Of a stretch of 49,911 nt of DNA, positions 35,058 to 42,778 are shown one piece after another. Every line of letters begins with the position of its first letter. Within the stretch, counting starts at the first letter, position 1. The translations under genes and the position numbers were made by a program. Below the pieces are notes generated by a model. It did no database searches. It was not told where the DNA came from and worked only from the letters and a program-made list of their open reading frames with translations. This DNA is from Candidatus Cloacimonadota bacterium (GTDB taxonomy: Bacteria; Cloacimonadota; Cloacimonadia; Cloacimonadales; Cloacimonadaceae): the NCBI GenBank assembly GCA_029565535.1, contig JAKQNZ010000008.1, forward strand, positions 1 to 49,911. The letters run 5' to 3'.

Positions 35058-35185
35058 CCAGGAACCAGCTTTATCGTCACCACATGTAAAATCAGATAGG
35101 CAGATCCGGCTGGGATTTTAGTCACAGCTAACTGCTTTGCTCCAACTGGAAGGCGGAACTGCTTTTTCTCCTTCCGGAAGACGGT

Positions 35186-35310
35186 ACTCCCATCCTTGCT
35201 GGACAGGCGAATGGCACTCGGATGCCTTCCGAAGTCCTCCCTAATCCCATACGGGAGGGATACGGGTGGATATCGGGTGGAACAGCGGAGGCAAGCAAGG
35301 ATGGCCTGAG
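35186..35310. repeat. Large imperfect palindrome, copy 2 of the dispersed element
   Basis: CCATCCTTGCT (35190-35200) pairs with AGCAAGGATGG (35294-35304), an 11-bp perfect outer stem. CCTCCC (35236-35241) pairs with GGGAGG (35253-35258) at the centre. The right half (35253-35303) matches 9538-9588 in the same orientation. It fills most of the 291-bp gap between the EEP gene and the convergent YitT gene; the rest of that gap (35058-35185 and 35311-35348) shows nothing recognisable. It may also act as a terminator for either gene. Confidence 0.65.
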
Positions 35311-35348
35311 CCTCAGCACAATCCTGATTTAGAAATAGTCTGTATTCT

Positions 35349-36305
35349 TTAGCCCTCTGCTAAATCTATCTTGCGGCTCTTGAAGCCATAACCTAAAACG
35401 TCATACACATCGGTAAGAATCATGAAGGCATCCGGATCGGTGTCCTTTACAATATCGGTAAGAAGTGGTACCTGACGGCGGTTCAGAACAACGAAGAGCA
35501 CCTTTATGTCCCTTTTGTTGTATCCACTTACGCCATTCAGATAGGTGACCCCGCGATCCAGTTTTTCAAATATCTCGTTGCGGATTTCATCCACTTCATC
35601 CGAGATTATGTATGCGCCTTTGATGTATGGGAGACCTTCGCTCGCCAGATCGGTGATCTTCGTGGTTATGAAGAGGTTTATATAGCCCCAGATAAGCAGT
35701 TTAGGATCTCTTAAGACGATAGCCACCAAGAGAATGATGCCGGTTTCTACGATGTAGTAGCCGGTTCCTATGGATAGATTGGCTTTTTGCTTGATGAGAG
35801 CCACCGGAATATCGGTTCCCCCTGTGGAACCCCTAAACCTGAAAATCAGTCCCAGACCAATCCCCAAAAGGACTGATCCGGCAATGGCGGAAAGCAAGAT
35901 ATCCTGTGGGCCCAGCATGGCATGGATCACTCTACCGTTTACAATATGAGTATAGGCTGCGAGGTCCTTAATGATACCCAACCGATGTAAAACTGGAAAG
36001 CTAAGCAAATCGGTCATCAGAGAACAGACCAGCATGCCATAGATGCTTTTGCTGCCAAATGATTTGCCGATAAATAGAAAACTGACCACAAACAAAGGCA
36101 GATTGATCAGAATCATGGAAATTCCGTTTGGGATGCCGAAGAAATAGTTTATCACCTGCGACAATCCGCCTACTCCACCGGGAGCCATATTGTAAGGCAG
36201 CAAAAACCAGGAATAGCCCATGGCAAAGAAAAGGCTGGCGAAAACTATGCCCCACAACCTGATTATCTCTCTGGTAAGCCGCTGCTTGCGATTCTGTTTT
36301 GTCAT
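35349..36305 (-). CDS. YitT family membrane protein (DUF161/DUF2179)
   Basis: 318 residues. About five to six membrane helices occupy the first 220 residues, with the family pattern NMAPGGVGGLSQVINYFFGIPNG and FRGSTGGTDIPVALI. The C-terminal soluble DUF2179 domain (about 225-310) begins AYIISDEVDEI and includes LDRGVTYLNGVSGY and DPDAFMILTDVYDVLGYGF. The family is widespread and its function is unproven, although the soluble domain resembles PII/ACT-like ligand-binding folds. The gene is divergent from the nucleoside kinase operon, with 81 bp between the two starts. Confidence 0.9.
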   Translation of the reverse strand: MTKQNRKQRLTREIIRLWGIVFASLFFAMGYSWFLLPYNMAPGGVGGLSQVINYFFGIPNGISMILINLPLFVVSFLFIGKSFGSKSIYGMLVCSLMTDLLSFPVLHRLGIIKDLAAYTHIVNGRVIHAMLGPQDILLSAIAGSVLLGIGLGLIFRFRGSTGGTDIPVALIKQKANLSIGTGYYIVETGIILLVAIVLRDPKLLIWGYINLFITTKITDLASEGLPYIKGAYIISDEVDEIRNEIFEKLDRGVTYLNGVSGYNKRDIKVLFVVLNRRQVPLLTDIVKDTDPDAFMILTDVYDVLGYGFKSRKIDLAEG

Positions 36306-36326
36306 CTTGCGTATTCTCCTATTGTC

Positions 36327-36358
36327 TTGACTAAATATGGCCTTTTTTAATCTTGACT
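36327..36358 (+). promoter_or_regulatory. Two TTGACT boxes upstream of the kinase-mutL operon
   Basis: TTGACT at 36327-36332 and 36353-36358, the second ending 28 nt and the first 54 nt before the ATG at 36387. Neither has a well-spaced -10; TATAAA at 36364-36369 is too close to the second box. Confidence 0.3.
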
Positions 36359-36386
36359 TCCTCTATAAACCGACAAAGGATGGATC

Positions 36387-38048
36387 ATGATAATAGATCT
36401 CAGATTAAATGGCATCAAACACAGTCTGCTGGAACTGGATAAGCCGGCTTCGATCGCCCGGATTATCAAAAACTCGGATATTGACCGCACAACTGTGTTA
36501 TCCTATAAAATAAATCACCGCGAATATGTCAATGAGGAATACACTCCCGATCGGGAAACTCTGATTAATTGCATTACCTATCAGCACCCCGAAGGTTATC
36601 GCATATATCAGGACTCCGCCATCTTTATCATGGCCAAGGCCCTGAATACTCTACTGGGAAACGAACACTCCCTGGTGGTGGAACATTCTATCGGAGATGG
36701 GGTGTTTTGCGAGGTGTTTAACACCGATCATTGGACGGAACAGGATTGCGCCCGTTTGCAAACGGAAATGATGCAGATTGTGGCCAGCGACCTGCCCATC
36801 GACAGAATAGAAGTGAGAACCGACGAAGCTCTGGACATCTTCAGCGCGATGGGACGCAAGGATGTAATCAAGAATCTGAAGTATAACTATCAGGACAGTG
36901 TTTCCGTTTATCGCTGCGGCAAATATTACGATCGCTTCATTCGTCCCCTGGCCGACCGCACCAGCATGATCAGTAATTTCCAGATAATATATCACGCACC
37001 TGGATTCATTCTTCGCTTTCCAAATCAGGAAAAACCCGATAACATGCCACCCTTTGTTTTGCCCAAAAAGGTCTTTGCCTTACATCAGGAACACGACAAA
37101 TGGCTGGATATCCTGCGGGTTCACAACATAATAGACATCAATAAACTGACCGACGAATACGAAATCTCCGAATTCATCCTGGTGGAAGAAGCCTTACATG
37201 AGAAAAAAATCGCGGAAATCGCCGCGGACATAGTAACCAAAAAGGATGTGAAGATAGTTCTGATCGCAGGCCCCTCCTCATCTGGCAAGACCACTTTTGC
37301 CAAACGCCTGGGCGTGCAGCTCCAGGCCTGCAAGGCAAAGCCCATAGTGATCGGAATGGACGATTATTTCCTCTCGCGGGACAAAACCCCTCGCAAGGCT
37401 AATGGAGATTACGATTTTGAATCCATATATTCCATGGATCTTGAATTTTTGAATTTGCAGTTAACTCAGCTTCTGGAAGGGGAACAGATCGAGCTACCCC
37501 GCTACGATTTTACTCGTGGAGTACGTCGCAGAAGCAATAAATACGTGAAACTCGGCAAAGACAATATCATCATCATGGAGGGGATTCACGGACTGAACGA
37601 TACACTTACTTCAGAGATCCCTGCAAACCGTAAGGTGAAGGTATACATCTCTGCGCTTAATCAACTGAATATCGATAATCACAATCGAATCCCCACAACT
37701 GATTGCCGGTTGTTGCGCAGAATAATCCGCGACCACCAGTATCGAGGCTATAGCGCCGAAGAAACCATGCTTCGCTGGAAAGACGTGAGAGAGGGCGAAG
37801 AGCAAAACATCTTTCCTTATCAGGAGAATGCAGACTATATGTTCAACAGCAGTTTGACCTATGAACTGGGAGTTCTGCGCAAGCATGCCTGGAAGCTTTT
37901 GCACCATGTTTCTCCGGGCTCATCGGCCTACACTGAGGCGCAGCGATTGATAAACATGATCTGTCATTGCAAGGATATCTCCGATGCCTTGGTGCCCTAC
38001 AATTCGATAATCAGGGAATTCACTAACGGAAGCATTTTCCGCTACTAA
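36387..38048 (+). CDS. Nucleoside (uridine-type) kinase with ThrRS-like N-terminal region
   Basis: 553 residues in two halves. Residues 1-60 resemble a TGS domain and about 65-230 a tRNA-synthetase second additional domain. This can be aligned with ThrRS in this same window (for example WTEQDCARLQTEMMQIVASD against FTEEELKQIEQRMQDLSSQ). The zinc and editing residues of ThrRS are gone: HSTAH is DSAIF, and CRGPH is IRPLA. The C-terminal half is a uridine kinase/phosphoribulokinase P-loop domain with Walker A GPSSSGKTTF (from about 295), MDDYFLSRDKTPR and IIMEGIHGLN. The fusion is known in other bacteria (for example Thermotoga). It probably phosphorylates a nucleoside; the purpose of the N-terminal half is unknown. 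First gene of a seven-gene operon. Confidence 0.85.
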   Translation: MIIDLRLNGIKHSLLELDKPASIARIIKNSDIDRTTVLSYKINHREYVNEEYTPDRETLINCITYQHPEGYRIYQDSAIFIMAKALNTLLGNEHSLVVEHSIGDGVFCEVFNTDHWTEQDCARLQTEMMQIVASDLPIDRIEVRTDEALDIFSAMGRKDVIKNLKYNYQDSVSVYRCGKYYDRFIRPLADRTSMISNFQIIYHAPGFILRFPNQEKPDNMPPFVLPKKVFALHQEHDKWLDILRVHNIIDINKLTDEYEISEFILVEEALHEKKIAEIAADIVTKKDVKIVLIAGPSSSGKTTFAKRLGVQLQACKAKPIVIGMDDYFLSRDKTPRKANGDYDFESIYSMDLEFLNLQLTQLLEGEQIELPRYDFTRGVRRRSNKYVKLGKDNIIIMEGIHGLNDTLTSEIPANRKVKVYISALNQLNIDNHNRIPTTDCRLLRRIIRDHQYRGYSAEETMLRWKDVREGEEQNIFPYQENADYMFNSSLTYELGVLRKHAWKLLHHVSPGSSAYTEAQRLINMICHCKDISDALVPYNSIIREFTNGSIFRY

Positions 38049-38058
38049 GGACGAGGAT

Positions 38059-39942
38059 ATGACGAAAATAAACATCCTGGCCGAAGATGTCCGCAATAAA
38101 ATCGCGGCTGGAGAAGTGATCGAACGTCCCGCCTCGGTAGTGAAAGAACTGGTGGAGAACTCTCTTGATGCGGGCGCATCTAGCATAATTGTAGTGGTGG
38201 AAAATGGGGGGAAAGACCTGATCAGAGTGATCGATAATGGTTTTGGGATGAGCTACGATGATACGCTGCTGGCTTTTGAAAGGCATGCCACCAGCAAAAT
38301 CCGCACTGTGGAAGATATTATCCATATTGGCTCCCTGGGATTCAGAGGTGAAGCGCTGCCGTCCATCGCTTCCGTGTCGAATCTGCACCTTCTTACCCGC
38401 ACTGCTGAAGATGAGATGGCAACCGTGCTGGAGTATTCCTCAGGAAGGTTGCTAAATGTGAGCAAGACTTCGGCGAACCAAGGCACGGCAATCACCGTTA
38501 GAGGTCTTTTTAAGAGCCTGCCAGCCCGTAGGAAGTTTCTAAGAACCGCAGCCGTCGAACTGCGCTACATATTGAAGTATTTACATTATCAGGCGATTCT
38601 GTATCCAGAAGTAAGCTTCAAGCTGGTAGTTGACGGCCGGGATAAACTGGCTTACATAGCCACGGAAGACCGTGATCAGCGCATGATGGAGGTTTTTGGC
38701 CAGAATTTCTTCTCCGAAGATGTGATCAAGATTCATGGCACCCGGGGTGAATACATTGCCGAGGGCTATATTTTTGGTCTGGAAGATAAGCAGGAAAGCC
38801 TGATTGATGCGCAATACGTGTTTATCAATGGCCGCTTCATAAACGACAAAACAGTGCGGCACAGCATCAAAGCTGCATATGAACCCTTTATTTTGAAAAC
38901 CCGCGCCTGGCAAAAGGGGATTACGCCGCCCTATATCCTCTTCATCAAGGTTCCTCCAGATCAGATTGACGTGAACGTACATCCGGCAAAAAACGAAGTG
39001 CGTTTCCGCGAGAATAATCTGGTTCACAGCCTGGTTTTGGAAACGGTTACCATGGGGCTGAAGGATTATGAGGAAGCAAAGTTTGCCTCTGCCCGCAGCA
39101 AGTTTTTGCAGCTACCCAATCAACCCAAAGTCAGCTCTGCCGAGCGGGATATTTTCGTAAGCAATGTGGAATTGCCCCGCTACTCGGAGTACAAAAAGGA
39201 GTTTGGCAATCTCTACCAGGCAGATTTTCTCCGTCCCGACTCTCGGCCCCTGGATATTCCCATATACAATCCCGCCAAGCCAGGTACAGACCAACTGGAA
39301 GTCTTGCCCGACCTGCCTAACGACAAACTGAAGTTTGATATCCTTTTAAAGAACGAAGAGGACTACATCAACCCCTGGCAGCTGCATAATACCTATATCT
39401 TTATCCAGGTCGAGGATGGCTTGGTGATCATAGATCAGCATGCAGCTCATGAGAGGATTATCTACGAAAAGTTGATCCATCGCAGTGGCGGTGCCCCAGC
39501 CACCCGGCAAAAGCTGATAATCCCTCTGGTTATAGATATCCCGCCTTATATCGCAGCCGAGATTAAAGACCAGGTGGAAGCCAATTTGGAATTGCTGCAA
39601 AAGATCGGTTTTGTGCTAAAAAAATTCAGTGGCGACTCACTGGTAATTGAGGAAATTCCCGCTGAGTTGGGTGATTTTGAAGGCGGGAAAGTGTTTATCG
39701 AGATTTTAAAGCAATTGGAAGAGGAAATGGAGATTTCCACCGATTTTCGCGACAGCCTGGCCAAATCCATTGCCTGCAAAGCAGCAATAAAAGCCAATCA
39801 TAAGCTTACCCGCAGAGAAATGCTGAACCTGATTAACGAGCTCTTTGCATGTAAGGTGCCATATTTTTGCCCGCATGGACGCCCCTTGATCTTGAAAATG
39901 CCGATAACTGACTTCGAAAAGAAATTCAAACGCACCTTATGA
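38059..39942 (+). CDS. mutL: DNA mismatch repair protein MutL
   Basis: 627 residues. The GHKL ATPase has EVIERPASVVKELVENSLDAGA (shortened: Glu near 36, Asn near 40), DNGFGM, and GFRGEALPSIAS. A variable linker spans about 330-430. The C-terminal dimer domain carries DQHAAHERIIYE, which fits the DQHA(X)2E(X)4E endonuclease motif, plus ACKAAIKAN and CPHGRP. It is therefore the nicking type of MutL, as in organisms lacking MutH. AAGGACGAG precedes the ATG. The stop overlaps miaA by 4 bp. mutS is not in the window. Confidence 0.95.
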   Translation: MTKINILAEDVRNKIAAGEVIERPASVVKELVENSLDAGASSIIVVVENGGKDLIRVIDNGFGMSYDDTLLAFERHATSKIRTVEDIIHIGSLGFRGEALPSIASVSNLHLLTRTAEDEMATVLEYSSGRLLNVSKTSANQGTAITVRGLFKSLPARRKFLRTAAVELRYILKYLHYQAILYPEVSFKLVVDGRDKLAYIATEDRDQRMMEVFGQNFFSEDVIKIHGTRGEYIAEGYIFGLEDKQESLIDAQYVFINGRFINDKTVRHSIKAAYEPFILKTRAWQKGITPPYILFIKVPPDQIDVNVHPAKNEVRFRENNLVHSLVLETVTMGLKDYEEAKFASARSKFLQLPNQPKVSSAERDIFVSNVELPRYSEYKKEFGNLYQADFLRPDSRPLDIPIYNPAKPGTDQLEVLPDLPNDKLKFDILLKNEEDYINPWQLHNTYIFIQVEDGLVIIDQHAAHERIIYEKLIHRSGGAPATRQKLIIPLVIDIPPYIAAEIKDQVEANLELLQKIGFVLKKFSGDSLVIEEIPAELGDFEGGKVFIEILKQLEEEMEISTDFRDSLAKSIACKAAIKANHKLTRREMLNLINELFACKVPYFCPHGRPLILKMPITDFEKKFKRTL

Positions 39943-40883
39943 TAAATGTCATAACGATAGAAGGCCCCACCGCTTCCGGAAAATCAGCTCTTGCTCTGGC
40001 TCTGGCTGAAAATCTTGGTTCTCAGATTATATCTGCAGATTCCAGACAGGTTTATCGTTATTTGAATATTGGCACTGCAAAGCCAAATCTGGAAGAACAA
40101 CGGCGAGTAAGGCATCATCTAATTGATATCATCGACCCCAGCCAAAGCTATAACGCGGGAGCTTTTACCAAAGACGCCCGAATTATAATCGAGAATCTGA
40201 ACCAGAAGGGAATTGTTCCGATAGTCTGTGGGGGCACAGGACTCTATATCAGAGCTCTGTTGCAAGGTTTGTTTGAACTGCCTGAGCAAGATCCCGCTCT
40301 GCGTGAATATCTGCAGAACCGGCTCAAAACAGAAGGACTAAACTCACTTTTTGCTGAACTCCAGCAGCTAGATCCGGATTTTGCCATGAAGATCAGCCCA
40401 AACGATCCTCAGAGAATACTACGAGGTCTGGAAGTGGCCTTGGGAACCGGAATTCCTCTCAGTGAACATTGGCGCCGACAAAATCGTGCAACGCGTTTGA
40501 CTGCGTTTCGCATTTTGATCGATCCACTCCGAGCCTGGCTTTATAAAAGAATTGACCAGCGAATGCGGCTGATGATTGAAAATGGTTTGCTGGATGAGAT
40601 TACTGAGCTATTGAAAATGGGATATGATTTTCATTCTCCAGGTCTTAACAGCTTGGGTTACAAGGAGTTTATCCCAGCTTTTGAAAACCGGGCATCCTTG
40701 CAGGACTGCACAGATCTCGCAGCCCAGCATCATCGTAATTATTCCAAAAGGCAGGTTACCTGGTACCGAAAATGCAGTTTTGATTTGACATTAGACTCCA
40801 GTGCGATTACCATATCAGAAATGATACGACGATTTGAGGTTGAATACTCCGAGGCAAAAAAATGCAAATTGTGGCCAAAGTAA
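39939..40883 (+). CDS. miaA: tRNA dimethylallyltransferase MiaA
   Basis: Adds a dimethylallyl group to A37 of tRNAs that read codons starting with U. 314 residues with the P-loop GPTASGKSALALALA, the substrate motif DSRQVYRYLNIGTAKP, HHLIDIIDPSQSYNAGAF, VCGGTGLYIRALLQGL, and the C-terminal GYKEFIPAF and RRNYSKRQ-like RNYSKRQVTWYRK. The mutL-miaA pairing is common in bacteria and the two overlap in ATGA. It overlaps the parvulin gene by 22 bp. Confidence 0.95.
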   Translation: MINVITIEGPTASGKSALALALAENLGSQIISADSRQVYRYLNIGTAKPNLEEQRRVRHHLIDIIDPSQSYNAGAFTKDARIIIENLNQKGIVPIVCGGTGLYIRALLQGLFELPEQDPALREYLQNRLKTEGLNSLFAELQQLDPDFAMKISPNDPQRILRGLEVALGTGIPLSEHWRRQNRATRLTAFRILIDPLRAWLYKRIDQRMRLMIENGLLDEITELLKMGYDFHSPGLNSLGYKEFIPAFENRASLQDCTDLAAQHHRNYSKRQVTWYRKCSFDLTLDSSAITISEMIRRFEVEYSEAKKCKLWPK

Positions 40884-41710
40884 TCGAATTTGAAATCAGC
40901 AGGCGCGATCTGGAAAGAGAATGTGCCAAGCTGAATCTTCCAGATAACCAGCAAAGCTTGATGCAAGCGTTGGAACGCTTGATAGACAGATGTTTACTGC
41001 TATCTCAGGCGAACCAACTGGGAATCGAGATCAGCGATGAAGAGTACGACGCAGCACTATTGGAACTAATCGAAGAAGATGAGCCGTTTGGCTTGAAAGG
41101 CTCGGATCTGCAGGTTTTGACCGCTCAAGAACTGGAAATCTTGCTCCGTCGCCGGTTGACCATAAAAAAATACGTGCAGGTACTGTGTCCTGATTCACTT
41201 CCTCTGACGACAGACAAACTGAGAGAATTCTACAACGAGAACAAAGAATTCTTCGTTAAGCCTCAACAAGTCCACTGCGCCCACATCCTGATTCGTGGCT
41301 TGGGCGTTTCTGCGAAACAAAAGGCCGAAACCATTAGGTCAGAGATCAAAAACGAGCGTGATTTTGCAGATTATTGCATGGAATGCTCTGAATGCCCAAG
41401 CAGCTCAGACTGCGGAGATCTGGGCTGGTTTGAACGTGGCAAGATGCTCCCGGAAATCGACAAGATTGCCTTCAGCTTACAGCTTGGCGAGATCAGCCAG
41501 CCTTTCACATCCCAATACGGATATCATATCCTGATGCTGTTGGATAAAAGGGAGCCTGAGTACGTACCCTTCGAAGAGATCAAGGATAGCCTGTATGCCC
41601 GCTTGCAGCAGATCGAAAAGGAGTATTTGCTTAGCAAGCATGTTTCTGAGCTGCGCAGCAAATTCGCCCAGGCCATCGTGATCTTCAGGGACGCTCTGGA
41701 ACAAGCCTGA
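40862..41710 (+). CDS. Cytoplasmic parvulin-type peptidyl-prolyl isomerase with cysteine cluster
   Basis: 282 residues with no signal peptide, unlike SurA or PrsA. The N-terminal half is a SurA/NifM-like helical chaperone region. A parvulin domain at about 138-232 has QVHCAHILIRG, GDLGWFERGKM, AFSLQLGEISQPF and YGYHILML. Within it, YCMECSECPSSSDCGDLGW contains a CX2CX2CX5C cluster. Only the Cys in SECPS is usual in the family, so a bound metal or redox switching is possible. It starts inside miaA (22 bp overlap) and is followed 132 bp later by thioredoxin reductase. Folding factor in the cytoplasm is the family-based role. Confidence 0.85.
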   Translation: MQIVAKVIEFEISRRDLERECAKLNLPDNQQSLMQALERLIDRCLLLSQANQLGIEISDEEYDAALLELIEEDEPFGLKGSDLQVLTAQELEILLRRRLTIKKYVQVLCPDSLPLTTDKLREFYNENKEFFVKPQQVHCAHILIRGLGVSAKQKAETIRSEIKNERDFADYCMECSECPSSSDCGDLGWFERGKMLPEIDKIAFSLQLGEISQPFTSQYGYHILMLLDKREPEYVPFEEIKDSLYARLQQIEKEYLLSKHVSELRSKFAQAIVIFRDALEQA

Positions 41711-41842
41711 GCTTGTAGTAATCTACCCCGGATGGCACTTACATAGGAGCAATGCATCAGCATGGATGTTTACCACAATCTCCATCGCCTTGTATAACAT
41801 GGCAGCTATGGAGTAGTTTAGATTAAGAACTGAGAGGAAACC

Positions 41843-42775
41843 ATGAAATACGACGTTATAATAGTTGGTGCAGGCCCTGCTGGGCTTAGTGCAGCCATTT
41901 ACAGTGCCCGGGGCGGTCTAAAGACAGCGATCTTCGAAAAAGCCATGATTGGAGGTCAAATAAACGTAACCGATGAAGTGGAGAACTATCCTGGTTTCGA
42001 GGAACCGCTCGCCGGATTTGACCTGACTGAAAAAATGCATCTCCAGGCTGAGCGATTTGGAGCAGAATTCATCGAGGAAGAAATAACCGCTATTGGCCTT
42101 GAAGGGCTTTGTAAAATCGTGGAAACGGCAGAGGGCAAATACCGCGCAAAATCTGTGATTATCTGTACTGGAGCGCATCCCCGTCGTCTAAACGTTCCTG
42201 GTGAAGAGCAGTTTACCGGTCGGGGTGTATCTTATTGTGCCACTTGTGATGGAGCACTTTACCGTGATAAGGTTGTAGCTGTGGTCGGTGGCGGCGACTC
42301 GGCTATAGAGGAAGGTCTGTTCCTAACCCGCTTTGCCAAGAAAGTACATGTGATTCATCGCCGGGACAGCCTCAGGGCTCAAAAGATAATCCAGGAACGC
42401 GCTTTCAAGAACCCAAAGATGGAGTTTATATGGGATAGCGTGGTGCAGGAAATCCGAGGTGAAGACAAGGTGCGAGAACTTGAGATTTATAATCGTAAAA
42501 CCAACCAGATCACCCATCTGCCAGTGGATGGCATCTTTATCTATGTGGGAATCCTGCCCAACAACGAGCTTCTGGAATCACGCCTGGCATTGGATAGCGC
42601 GGGATTCGTGCTTACCGATGAGAATATGCATACCAATGTCCCAGGAATCTACGCAGCTGGCGATATCAGGCACACAGTTTTGCGACAAGTTGTAACGGCT
42701 ACCAGCGATGGGGCTATCGCTGCCTGGAGCGCTGAAAAATGGATTATTGAAAACTACGACTCTCTGGAAGATTAA
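41843..42775 (+). CDS. trxB: Thioredoxin reductase
   Basis: NADPH-dependent flavoenzyme that reduces thioredoxin. 310 residues with the FAD motif GAGPAGLSAAIYSARGG, the redox pair in SYCATCDGALYRD, the NADPH motif VGGGDSAIEEGLFL with HRRDSLRAQ, and the C-terminal AAGDIRHTVLRQVVTATSDGAIAA. This is the low-molecular-weight bacterial type, complete. GAGAGGAAACC precedes the ATG. The 132-bp gap upstream might hold its own promoter, though no clear box was seen. alaS begins 3 bp after its stop. Confidence 0.96.
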   Translation: MKYDVIIVGAGPAGLSAAIYSARGGLKTAIFEKAMIGGQINVTDEVENYPGFEEPLAGFDLTEKMHLQAERFGAEFIEEEITAIGLEGLCKIVETAEGKYRAKSVIICTGAHPRRLNVPGEEQFTGRGVSYCATCDGALYRDKVVAVVGGGDSAIEEGLFLTRFAKKVHVIHRRDSLRAQKIIQERAFKNPKMEFIWDSVVQEIRGEDKVRELEIYNRKTNQITHLPVDGIFIYVGILPNNELLESRLALDSAGFVLTDENMHTNVPGIYAAGDIRHTVLRQVVTATSDGAIAAWSAEKWIIENYDSLED

Positions 42776-42778
42776 AAC

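Noticed and set aside
41711-41842. tRNA or small RNA gene in the gap before trxB
   Set aside because: No cloverleaf or T-loop consensus could be found and no terminator follows.
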